DNA of 6,005 nucleotides from assembly GCA_021129875.1 (NCBI GenBank), contig JAJOKK010000200.1, positions 1 through 6,005 on the forward strand, written 5' to 3'. This document shows positions 1 to 5,803 of this stretch, piece after piece; positions within the stretch are counted from its first letter, which is position 1, and each line of letters starts with the position of its first letter. A program made the position numbers and the translations under genes. This DNA comes from Candidatus Bipolaricaulota bacterium (GTDB taxonomy: Bacteria; Bipolaricaulota; Bipolaricaulia; UBA7950; UBA9294). Under the pieces are notes generated by a model that saw only the letters and a program-made list of their open reading frames with translations, searched no databases and had not been told where the DNA came from.

Positions 1-53
1 GCTACTGCACCCCCCGAGACGGTGAAAGCTTCTGTTCTGCAAGGAGAAGAGGG

Positions 54-668
54 TTATGCGATCGCCTGTTCTCTGTACCGATAGAGGCTGTGTTCCTCGA
101 TGTATGCGGCTATTTCGTGCGGCACGCACCGTTCTATCGCCTGCCCTTGCTTCAACCGCTTGCGCACCGAGGTAGAAGAGAGATCGACCTCGGTCATCCG
201 CAAGAAGTGGATCTCCGCCCGATCGAACGGGGGGACGGAGAATCGCTCCTTTGCAACCCCGGCCCGCGGGGCGATGAGGAACGGCACGCTTTGCAGGAGA
301 GCCTGCGGCTCTTTCCATGTCTCGATCTGCAACAGCAGGTCCGCTCCAACGATGAAGCAGATTCCCTCAGGATGATCCTCTTTCAACGCCCGAATCGTGT
401 CAATTGTGTAGGACGGTCCGGCACGGTCTATTTCGATCCGGGAGATGGAAAAATGAGGGTAGGGGGTGATCCCTTCCTTCACCATCGCGTAGCGATCCTC
501 CCTGTCGATCCCTTCGGCAACCTCCTTGTGCGGGGGGATCCCGCTGGGGACGAAGATGATCTCCGAGAGCTCAAACTGCGTGAGCGCGGTCTGCGCTACG
601 AGCAGGTGTGCATCGTGCAGCGGGTTGAACGTCCCGCCGAAGACGCCTACTCTAGCTGTAAAGCTCAA
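54..668 (-). CDS. nadD: Nicotinate-nucleotide adenylyltransferase (NadD)
   Basis: Cytosolic enzyme of NAD biosynthesis that transfers AMP from ATP to nicotinate mononucleotide, giving deamido-NAD. The 204-residue protein has the usual family length. It shows the nucleotidyltransferase start motif GGTFNPLHDAH at residues 11-21, with both histidines (H18, H21) present; the usual HxGH glycine is Ala20. PSGIPPHK at 41-48, FIVGAD at 105-110, ETWKE near 116-120 and the C-terminal SSTSVR (ISSTxIR-type) at 164-169 all fit NadD. The start is a TTG at 668, 17 bases inside the end of obgE. It is preceded by GAGG at 675-678 with 6-base spacing, and no other start codon lies before the GGTFNP motif. It is the last gene of the visible operon; the stop is TAA. 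Identification is very secure; the start is likely. Confidence 0.96.
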   Translation of the reverse strand: MSFTARVGVFGGTFNPLHDAHLLVAQTALTQFELSEIIFVPSGIPPHKEVAEGIDREDRYAMVKEGITPYPHFSISRIEIDRAGPSYTIDTIRALKEDHPEGICFIVGADLLLQIETWKEPQALLQSVPFLIAPRAGVAKERFSVPPFDRAEIHFLRMTEVDLSSTSVRKRLKQGQAIERCVPHEIAAYIEEHSLYRYREQAIA

Positions 669-1926
669 ACTCCACCTCGCCGATCACTACGGTGTCCCCT
701 CGCTTAAACCCGTGGCGGGCCAACTCCCGCAGTACCCCCATCCGCTCCAACCGCTCGCTCAGGTACTCCCGCGCGTCGGCATTGTCAAGGATCAGCTTCT
801 TCAGCAACTTCTCTACGGTAACACCCTTCACGATAAACAGTTCTTCATCCCGCTCGACGCGGAACCCGTCTTCACCACGATACCGGTAGATACGGCGTTT
901 GATGACCGGCGCCGGCTCCTCAAAGGGGAGAATCTCCGCCTGCAATGCGTGGTAGGCCTTCATAACCAGTTCCCGTATCCCGTGTCCAGTAGCGACGGAG
1001 ATCGGGAGGAGTTCGACTCCTGCCTCGACGAATTGAGCCCTCGCCTCTTCCACATCCGGCTGATCGAGAAGGTCGATCTTGTTTCCGACAACAACCTGTG
1101 GCCGCGTTGCCAACTTTGGGTTGAACGCTGCCAACTCCTCGTTGATCCGCTGGTAGTCGCTCAGCGGATCCCGCAGGTCTAGCTTGGCCAGATCGACCAT
1201 ATGGATCAATACGCGCGTCCGCTCCACATGCTTGAGAAACCGATAGCCTAATCCCTTGCCGATGTGCGCTCCTTCGATCAACCCGGGGATATCTACCGCA
1301 ACGAACTGATGCTCGCCGTCGACATCGACGACCCCAAGATTAGGGACGATTGTGGTGAACGGGTAATCGGCCACTTTGGCCCGCTTGGCCGAGATGCGCG
1401 AGATAAGGCTGGATTTGCCGACGTTAGGATACCCGATGATCCCTACATCAGCGATCAGTTTCAACTCCAAGCGGACTGTTTTCGTCTCCCCGGCTGTTCC
1501 CCGCTCGCAGATCCGCGGTGCCTGTCTTACCGAGGTGGTGAAGCTTCTGTTCCCTCGTCCGCCCTCTCCTCCATGAACCAGGAGAACCTCCGCTCCCGGG
1601 GTAGCCAGATCGGCAATCTCCTCCCTGGTCGCTCCATCGCGCACTACAGTCCCCACAGGGACGAAGAGGACCTTGTCCCCTCCGCGCGCACCCTGCATGG
1701 TGCTGCGCCCCCCGCTCGTTCCCGCGTCCGCGCGGAATTTTGGGTTGTTTCGAAACCTATAGAGGGTAGAGAAGCTGGCCGAGCTGCGAATGATCACACC
1801 GCCGCCGTCTCCTCCGTTGCCGCCATCCGGTCCACCGCGTGGATTATGCCGGTTGGAGATGAACCTGATCACCCCGTTCCCGCCACGGCCTCCCTGAACA
1901 CGGATCGTTGCCTCATCGATAAACAT
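652..1926 (-). CDS. obgE: Obg-family GTPase (ObgE/CgtA), ribosome assembly
   Basis: Essential GTPase that binds the 50S subunit and acts in late large-subunit assembly and stress signalling. The 424 residues show three domains in order. The glycine-rich Obg fold (1-158) includes GGRGGNG and GGPDGGNGGDGGG. The G domain (about 159-330) has GYPNVGKS (165-172), switch I YPFTTIVPNLG (188-198), DIPGLIEGA (212-220), NKID (282-285) and SVATG (310-314). A C-terminal OCT domain (about 344-424) is also present, as in Bacillus and Thermus Obg but not in E. coli. The ATG start is fixed by the family N-terminus MFIDEA. Unusually, the 30 bases between the rpmA stop and this ATG are pyrimidine-rich and contain no Shine-Dalgarno sequence. 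The stop is TAG, overlapping the start of nadD. The G domain looks fully functional. Confidence 0.98.
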   Translation of the reverse strand: MFIDEATIRVQGGRGGNGVIRFISNRHNPRGGPDGGNGGDGGGVIIRSSASFSTLYRFRNNPKFRADAGTSGGRSTMQGARGGDKVLFVPVGTVVRDGATREEIADLATPGAEVLLVHGGEGGRGNRSFTTSVRQAPRICERGTAGETKTVRLELKLIADVGIIGYPNVGKSSLISRISAKRAKVADYPFTTIVPNLGVVDVDGEHQFVAVDIPGLIEGAHIGKGLGYRFLKHVERTRVLIHMVDLAKLDLRDPLSDYQRINEELAAFNPKLATRPQVVVGNKIDLLDQPDVEEARAQFVEAGVELLPISVATGHGIRELVMKAYHALQAEILPFEEPAPVIKRRIYRYRGEDGFRVERDEELFIVKGVTVEKLLKKLILDNADAREYLSERLERMGVLRELARHGFKRGDTVVIGEVEFELYS

Positions 1927-1956
1927 AGAAGGTGGGTGGGGAGGACATCGGGTCTA

Positions 1957-2214
1957 TCAACCCTCCGCAACGGGGAGGACACTTACGTACTTCTTCTTCT
2001 TGCCCTCGAACAGGACATGCCCCGGAACAGTGGCATAAATTGTGTAATCCCGTCCCAGGCCGACGTTCTTCCCCAAAGCATATTTAGTGCCACGCTGGCG
2101 AATGATGATCGAGCCGGCGTTGACCCACTCGCCGCCAAATCGCTTCACGCCAAGGCGTTGACCTTTACTGTCATGGACGTTGCCGGTAGAGCCGGTGCTC
2201 GTCTTATGCGCCAT
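1957..2214 (-). CDS. rpmA: Ribosomal protein L27 (bL27)
   Basis: Large-subunit ribosomal protein whose flexible N-terminal arm reaches the peptidyl-transferase centre. The 85-residue product matches the family through LGVKRFGGE (21-29), the IIRQRGTKY segment (37-45), NVGLGRD (50-56) and a C-terminal KKKKYVSVLPV. It begins directly at MAHK, the mature-type N-terminus, so it has no Prp-cleavable extension of the Staphylococcus kind (which carries a leader ending in FFA). The arm itself is odd: residues 10-16 read TGNVHDS where most bacteria have TRNGRDS, so two basic residues and a glycine are replaced. The ATG has a strong AGGAGG at 2219-2224, 4 bases upstream, immediately after the stop of the upstream prp-like gene. 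The stop is TGA. Confidence 0.97.
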   Translation of the reverse strand: MAHKTSTGSTGNVHDSKGQRLGVKRFGGEWVNAGSIIIRQRGTKYALGKNVGLGRDYTIYATVPGHVLFEGKKKKYVSVLPVAEG

Positions 2215-2226
2215 CAGTCCTCCTTT

Positions 2227-2550
2227 TCATACCTGTATCGCCTGTGCGCCCTCATGGACAACGAGGTCGTTGGGATACTCCTCTGCCAATAGCTTCAGCC
2301 CAATGACCAGGGTCTCCATTATTACGTTGATCTCCCGATCAAGATGCGGATCGCTCCGTTCAAGGGAGAAGCGGACCTCTTCTTCGGCAGAGTAGTTCGG
2401 TGAGAGGTGCAGGTAGTCGGTCATCGAAACGACGGCCGCCCTGAGGAGATGCCTGGCGCTTGTCATCGCCGGACCATCTTCCTCCATCCCCCGACCGGTG
2501 AGGCCGAAGATCTGATTCCTCTCATCTCGATGAAAGAGGATTTCACCCAC
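2227..2550 (-). CDS. Prp-family protein lacking the catalytic His and Cys
   Basis: The 107-residue protein lies between rplU and rpmA, the usual place of the ribosomal-processing cysteine protease Prp (YsxB). Its N-terminal HRDERNQIFGLTGRG aligns with the family's RDxxGxIxxFxxxGHA, RAAVVS (37-42) with CAAVS, and VIMETLVIGLKLLAEEYP (76-93) with the C-terminal Prp signature; length is typical. The catalytic histidine of GHA is Arg20 and the catalytic cysteine of VCAAVS is Arg37. I checked both codons in the DNA (CGG and AGG). It is therefore very unlikely to be a thiol protease, which agrees with the unextended L27 next door. Its role is unknown; a structural or assembly role beside L27/L21 is inference. 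The start is GTG at 2550, with GGAG 6 bases upstream; the rplU stop is 25 bases away. Confidence 0.82.
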   Translation of the reverse strand: MGEILFHRDERNQIFGLTGRGMEEDGPAMTSARHLLRAAVVSMTDYLHLSPNYSAEEEVRFSLERSDPHLDREINVIMETLVIGLKLLAEEYPNDLVVHEGAQAIQV

Positions 2551-2575
2551 TGTTATCTCCCACGTTCATCTCTTC

Positions 2576-2890
2576 CTACGCCTCAATCGCGGTGATCATC
2601 GTCTTCATATAGCACTGACGATGTCCCTGCTTACGGCGGTATCCCTTCTTACTCTTGTACTTGTAGATGATGATCTTGTCGCCACGGCCCTCTTCGCGGA
2701 TCTCCCCTTTCACCGTCACCCCATCGAGGTATGGGCTGCCCACACGGGCGCCATCCTCAGCGACGACAAGAAGGACCTTGTCGAAGGTTACCGTATGGCC
2801 GACCTCGACACCATCGATCCGCTCATGGTCGAGCAAAAGACCATTCTCAACCCTGTACTGTTTTCCACCTGTTTCGATCACTGCATACAT
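2576..2890 (-). CDS. rplU: Ribosomal protein L21 (bL21)
   Basis: Large-subunit ribosomal protein that binds 23S rRNA near L20. The 104 residues start with the canonical MYAVIETGGKQYRV and end with the basic motif YKSKKGYRRKQGHRQ (about 78-92), both diagnostic for bL21. A longer frame opens at a TTG at 2905, but the ATG at 2890 is the true start. It begins the family N-terminus and has GAGGTG (2898-2903) 7 bases upstream, whereas the TTG would fall on that ribosome-binding site. The gene has its own promoter in the gap after metG. The predicted leader is only about 18-20 bases, so there is no room for a structured L21 autoregulatory leader. The stop is TAG; the prp-like gene follows after 25 bases. 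Confidence 0.98.
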   Translation of the reverse strand: MYAVIETGGKQYRVENGLLLDHERIDGVEVGHTVTFDKVLLVVAEDGARVGSPYLDGVTVKGEIREEGRGDKIIIYKYKSKKGYRRKQGHRQCYMKTMITAIEA

Positions 2891-2914
2891 AAAAAAGCAC
2901 CTCAATCAGACTTT

Positions 2915-2943
2915 ATTTTAACGATCCTTGCCCGCCATTTCAA
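2915..2943 (-). promoter_or_regulatory. Sigma70-type promoter for rplU
   Basis: On the minus strand, TTGAAA (2938-2943) is followed by exactly 17 bases and then TAAAAT (2915-2920). Each hexamer matches 5 of 6 consensus bases. The site fills the 57-base gap between the metG stop and rplU, and transcription would start near 2908. It would let rplU-prp-rpmA-obgE-nadD be expressed independently of metG. This is sequence evidence only. Confidence 0.7.
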
Positions 2944-2947
2944 CATC

Positions 2948-4891
2948 TTACCCGATTGGGGTCCCTGGCGGGACCTCGTGGTCGGGGCGAAGGAGGGAGA
3001 GACCTTCTCCCTTCGCGGCAAGAATCATACATTCCGATTCTACCCCACGGATGGTCGTCGGTGCGAGGTTCGCGAGGACCACCACCTGCCTGCCGACCAG
3101 TTCATCAACGGTATAGTCCACCCTGATCCCGGCAACACCGGTGCGGGTCTCCCCGCCCAGATCTATCGTTAGCCGGTAGAGCCGGTCCGTCCCCGCAATC
3201 GGCTCTACCGAGCCGATTGTCCCGACCCGCAGGTCGAGATCAGCGAACTGCTCAAAGGAGACCGTCTCCTGTTCTGTTCTTTGCGCTCTCTGTTCGATCT
3301 GTTCAACATCGATCCGTTCGAGGAGGATTCTCTGATCACCGATCCGCCGCCCGGAAAAGGAAGGCTCGATCACCTCGAAGCCAGCCTCTTCTATCCCCAT
3401 CACCGTAAGGACACGCGCGGCAAACTGCGGCACGAACGGGACGAGGAGGACAGCCATCCCTTTGACCAGATGAAAGGCGCTCCCCACCGCAAAACCGTCC
3501 CCTGTCTTCCATGGTGCCTTCCGCTGGAAGTACTCGTTCCCGAAGACGGCCAGTGAGCAGACTGTGCGTAGGGCCCGGCCAAGGCTCCCCTCCTTCATCG
3601 CCTTCTCATAAGCGCCGACCGCGAGACTCACCTCTTCTTCCACCTCGGGATCGATCGACCCCTCAGGGACAACCTGGTCGTAGCGGGTCTGGATGAACGA
3701 AAGGACGCGGTTGATCAGGTTAGCCAGGTTGGAGATCAGTATCCCATTGACCGCTTTATCAAGCTCCTCGTAAGAAAAATTGACATCGCGCCCCTCCGGT
3801 CGATTGTACAACAAGTAGAAGCGCCACAACTCCCCGTCCATCACTGCAAGGGCGTCGTCGCAGTAAATACCGACCCCGCGGCTCTTGGAAAAGCTCTCCC
3901 CATCGATCCAATTCAAGTACTCGGTCGCTGCAATCTGATCCGGAAGGTGGTACCCGCAACCGGAGGCGATCAACTGACCGGGGAAGATCAGGGTATGAAA
4001 CGTAATGTTATCCTTGCCCATCGTGTAGACCTGGTGAACATCATCGCCGAACCAGAAATCCGTCCACCGTTCGTCACCGTGGAAGTGCTCGATCGTCGCT
4101 GAAACATAGCCGAGCGCAGCCTCCCCCCAGACGTATATCACCTTCCCCTCAGCCCCGTCGAACGGAGCAGGGATACCCCACTCGATATCGCGGGTCATCG
4201 CCCGTGGCCTCAGCCCATCGTTGATCATCTGCTCGGTGAATCGACGCACGTTCCCCTGGAAAGAACAGGAGGAGACGTAGTCAGAGAGCGCTGGGGAGAG
4301 CCGGCCAAGGTCGAGATACCAGTGGCGGGTCAGGCAAAACTCGATCTCCCCCTTGTTGCAGAAGTTACAACAAGGATCGACCAACTCCTCCGGCTCGAGG
4401 ATCGTCCCGCATGCATCGCACTGGTTCCCCATCGCCCCGGCCGCAGCACAGCGAGGGCAGGTCCCGGAGATGAACCGATCGGAGAGGAAGAGCCGGCAGT
4501 TTCGGCAGTAGGCACGTTCCTCTTCAGCCATCGTGATATAGCCCGCCTCTTGCATCTGCAGGTAGATCCCGCGCACGAATCTTCTGTGCACCGGAGATTC
4601 AGTCGTTGTGTAGTTGTCGAACAGAATCCCAAACCCCTTGATCACCTCGACGATCCGTTCGTGGTTAAGCTCGGCCAGCTCGCGCGGGGAGACCCCCAGC
4701 AACTTCGCCTCGTACTCGATCCGCGTACCGTGTGCATCCGTCCCCGAAACGTAGAGGACATCATGACCGCGCATCCGGTAATAGCGGGTGAAGACATCGC
4801 CGGAAAGGAGCGAAGAGACAAGATTCCCCAGATGAGGAATCCCCGAGGCATACGGCCACGCGCTACAGACTAACACCCGTTTCTTCTTCAT
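2948..4891 (-). CDS. metG: Methionyl-tRNA synthetase with C-terminal tRNA-binding domain
   Basis: Class I synthetase that activates methionine with ATP and charges tRNA-Met, including the initiator. From the ATG at 4891 it has 647 residues. The Rossmann catalytic domain starts with VLVCSAWPYASGIPHLGN (HIGH-type motif at 20-23). It is interrupted by a connective peptide with two complete zinc knuckles (C129, C132, C145, C148; and C158, C161, C174 or C175, C178). The KMSKS-type loop is SFSKS (333-337). The helical anticodon-binding domain includes NLANLINRVLSF (388-399) and KAPWK (458-462). A Trbp111-type dimerising tRNA-binding domain (about 545-647, FADLDLRVGTI) is fused at the end. The start is supported by AAGGAGAG (4896-4903) and by the promoter lying just upstream; an in-frame 23-codon extension to a TTG at 4960 is rejected. 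It is the first gene of the operon; the stop is TAA. Confidence 0.98.
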   Translation of the reverse strand: MKKKRVLVCSAWPYASGIPHLGNLVSSLLSGDVFTRYYRMRGHDVLYVSGTDAHGTRIEYEAKLLGVSPRELAELNHERIVEVIKGFGILFDNYTTTESPVHRRFVRGIYLQMQEAGYITMAEEERAYCRNCRLFLSDRFISGTCPRCAAAGAMGNQCDACGTILEPEELVDPCCNFCNKGEIEFCLTRHWYLDLGRLSPALSDYVSSCSFQGNVRRFTEQMINDGLRPRAMTRDIEWGIPAPFDGAEGKVIYVWGEAALGYVSATIEHFHGDERWTDFWFGDDVHQVYTMGKDNITFHTLIFPGQLIASGCGYHLPDQIAATEYLNWIDGESFSKSRGVGIYCDDALAVMDGELWRFYLLYNRPEGRDVNFSYEELDKAVNGILISNLANLINRVLSFIQTRYDQVVPEGSIDPEVEEEVSLAVGAYEKAMKEGSLGRALRTVCSLAVFGNEYFQRKAPWKTGDGFAVGSAFHLVKGMAVLLVPFVPQFAARVLTVMGIEEAGFEVIEPSFSGRRIGDQRILLERIDVEQIEQRAQRTEQETVSFEQFADLDLRVGTIGSVEPIAGTDRLYRLTIDLGGETRTGVAGIRVDYTVDELVGRQVVVLANLAPTTIRGVESECMILAAKGEGLSLLRPDHEVPPGTPIG

Positions 4892-4895
4892 AACG

Positions 4896-4903
4896 CTCTC
4901 CTT
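4896..4903 (-). promoter_or_regulatory. metG ribosome-binding site
   Basis: AAGGAGAG on the minus strand, with its AAGGAG core 6 bases before the ATG at 4891. It decides the metG start: the in-frame upstream TTG at 4960 has no such site and is itself part of the -35 element. Confidence 0.85.
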
Positions 4904-4931
4904 AGCTTCGCTGCTCCGGCGACAGGCTGGA

Positions 4932-4960
4932 ATTATACCCGTGTTTGCGGAAGTCTCCAA
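4932..4960 (-). promoter_or_regulatory. Sigma70-type promoter for metG and the operon
   Basis: On the minus strand a perfect TATAAT (4932-4937) lies 17 bases downstream of TTGGAG (4955-4960). The -35 keeps TTG but is otherwise weak (3 of 6). Transcription would start near 4925, giving a leader of about 33 bases that ends in the metG ribosome-binding site. No T-box or other riboswitch can fit in such a leader. Confidence 0.7.
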
Positions 4961-4989
4961 CTGGCAAAAGAAGATCGGAACACGCGCAC

Positions 4990-5105
4990 CGCAAAGCGGA
5001 ACCGCGAATGAACGCGAATAACTGCAACAGACGGTTCTTTATCCGCGCCTTCACGTGGATCGGGAAGCAGGCGTACGCAAAGGGCGCGAAGGGAGAGGGC
5101 ACGAA
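4990..5105. repeat. Short tandem and scattered G/C-rich repeat units
   Basis: CGCGAATGAA (5003-5012) is followed directly by CGCGAATAAC (5013-5022), a period-10 tandem. Further on, CGCAAAGGG (5076-5084) is followed directly by CGCGAAGGG (5085-5093), a 9-base tandem with one mismatch, and then by GCACGAA (5099-5105). CGCAAAGCG also occurs at 4990-4998. They resemble low-complexity intergenic repeat families found scattered in many environmental genomes, and here look decayed. Whether they recur elsewhere in this genome cannot be seen from the window. Confidence 0.5.
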
Positions 5106-5135
5106 CAACCCCGCGGTCTAGTTCATCTGCTCTGT

Positions 5136-5165
5136 GTAGGGGCGAAAGATCTTTCGCCCCCCTAC
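5136..5165. repeat. REP-like palindrome with a perfect 22-bp core
   Basis: The core at 5139-5160 (GGGGCGAAAGA then its exact reverse complement) is a perfect palindrome. GTA before it (5136-5138) pairs with TAC after it (5163-5165) across two unpaired C at 5161-5162, extending the stem. It lies between divergent units. It could be a dispersed REP/MITE-like element or a bidirectional hairpin; there is no following T-run, so an intrinsic terminator is not favoured. I recognise the general type (GTAGGGGCG...CGCCCCTAC) as common in intergenic DNA, but that is from memory. Confidence 0.65.
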
Positions 5166-5252
5166 GGTTAAAGGTAGGACGTGTTATTCTTCTCTTTTAT
5201 CTATAGAGTGCATCAAGCCCGGCGCCACCGTAGAATAAGTGCGGAGGTTGCC

Positions 5253-5803
5253 ATGGATACGACAATTGTCAGTTCGCAAATTCGTGCGGCTCTGAAGATG
5301 CTGCGCTTAGATATTGCAGCTTGTCCCAATGAAATGTAGAATGGGGAAACGGATCACAACCCATTTTGGGTTCTCGCTTACCACACCCTGTACTTCGCAC
5401 ACCTTTATTTATCTCCATCTGAAAAAGCATTTGAGCCATTTATGAATAGCGAACTAAGTGGAGTTGCCGAAGACGGGCAACTCCCAAACTCCCCAGCGAA
5501 GAAGGGTCTCCCTGGGTACGGAAAAACCGACTTGGGCGACTGAAACAAACTCACGCCGGAAGACGTGTTTACGAAGACCGATCTGCTTGCGTATTGCGAT
5601 TACATCGATAGTCGCGTGGCAAAACTCGGCGATTCAATCAAACACTGCTCGATGCGCCGTCCGGCTTCCACTGGCTCAAGTTCTCACACGGCGAAGCTTA
5701 CCTCTATAATCTCCGCCATATCCAGCATCACGCAGGTCAGCTGGGCGAACGCTTGCGGCAGGAAGCTGATGTCGGCAGCAAGTGGGTATTCGACGGTCGA
5801 TAA
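5253..5803 (+). pseudogene. DinB-superfamily protein, broken by two stops and a frameshift
   Basis: A remnant of a DinB-like four-helix metalloprotein; members are metal-dependent enzymes or of unknown function. It starts at ATG 5253 with GGAGG 5 bases upstream. Reading frame 1 carries HNPFWVLAYHTLYFAHLYL (residues 35-53), a typical first DinB segment with the putative ligand His44. A TAG (5337-5339) and a TGA (5541-5543) interrupt it; each is one G-to-A change from TGG. After a one-base loss, probably in the A-run at 5640-5642, the next frame continues with LLDAPSGFHWLKFSHGEAYL and NLRHIQHHAGQL (153-164), which contains the other putative metal-binding histidines, ending at TAA 5801. Repaired, it would be 183 residues, a normal family length. 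Later decay products may still be translated but not as one protein. Family assignment is by motif recognition. Confidence 0.8.

Larger units (their letters stand above)
4961..5252. other. Intergenic region between the operon and the decayed gene
   Basis: The region separates the divergent metG promoter and DinB-like pseudogene. I found no credible gene on either strand. It contains short tandem G/C-rich repeats (about 4990-5105), a strong palindrome (5136-5165), an AT-rich stretch (5182-5207), and the GGAGG (5243-5247) that served the pseudogene ATG at 5253. No convincing -35/-10 pair for the pseudogene was found. Confidence 0.6.

Noticed and set aside
1..53. Start of a further operon gene after nadD
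   Set aside because: On the minus strand a G-run lies near the window edge that could be a ribosome-binding site, but no start codon or coding sequence is inside the window.
90..1182. Long plus-strand frames antisense to nadD and obgE
   Set aside because: No family motifs or ribosome-binding sites; both opposite-strand genes are certain.
1264..2292. 342-codon open frame on the plus strand
   Set aside because: It lies antisense to obgE, rpmA and the prp-like gene, all of which have clear families and start sites. The product has no recognisable domain and it is a codon-bias shadow.
2621..3172. 183-codon plus-strand frame
   Set aside because: Antisense to rplU and the end of metG, running through the rplU promoter; no protein features.
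4892..4960. 23-residue N-terminal extension of MetRS from a TTG
   Set aside because: The TTG is part of the predicted -35 element, the extension spans the -10 and leader, and a good ribosome-binding site precedes the ATG at 4891.
5139..5160. Intrinsic transcription terminator
   Set aside because: The stem is strong but no T-run follows on either strand and no gene ends next to it.
5337..5543. Stop-codon recoding (TAG and TGA read as amino acids) in the DinB-like gene
   Set aside because: TAG ends obgE and rplU and TGA ends rpmA and the prp-like gene in the same window, and the DinB-like gene also has a frameshift. Pseudogene decay or sequencing error is simpler.
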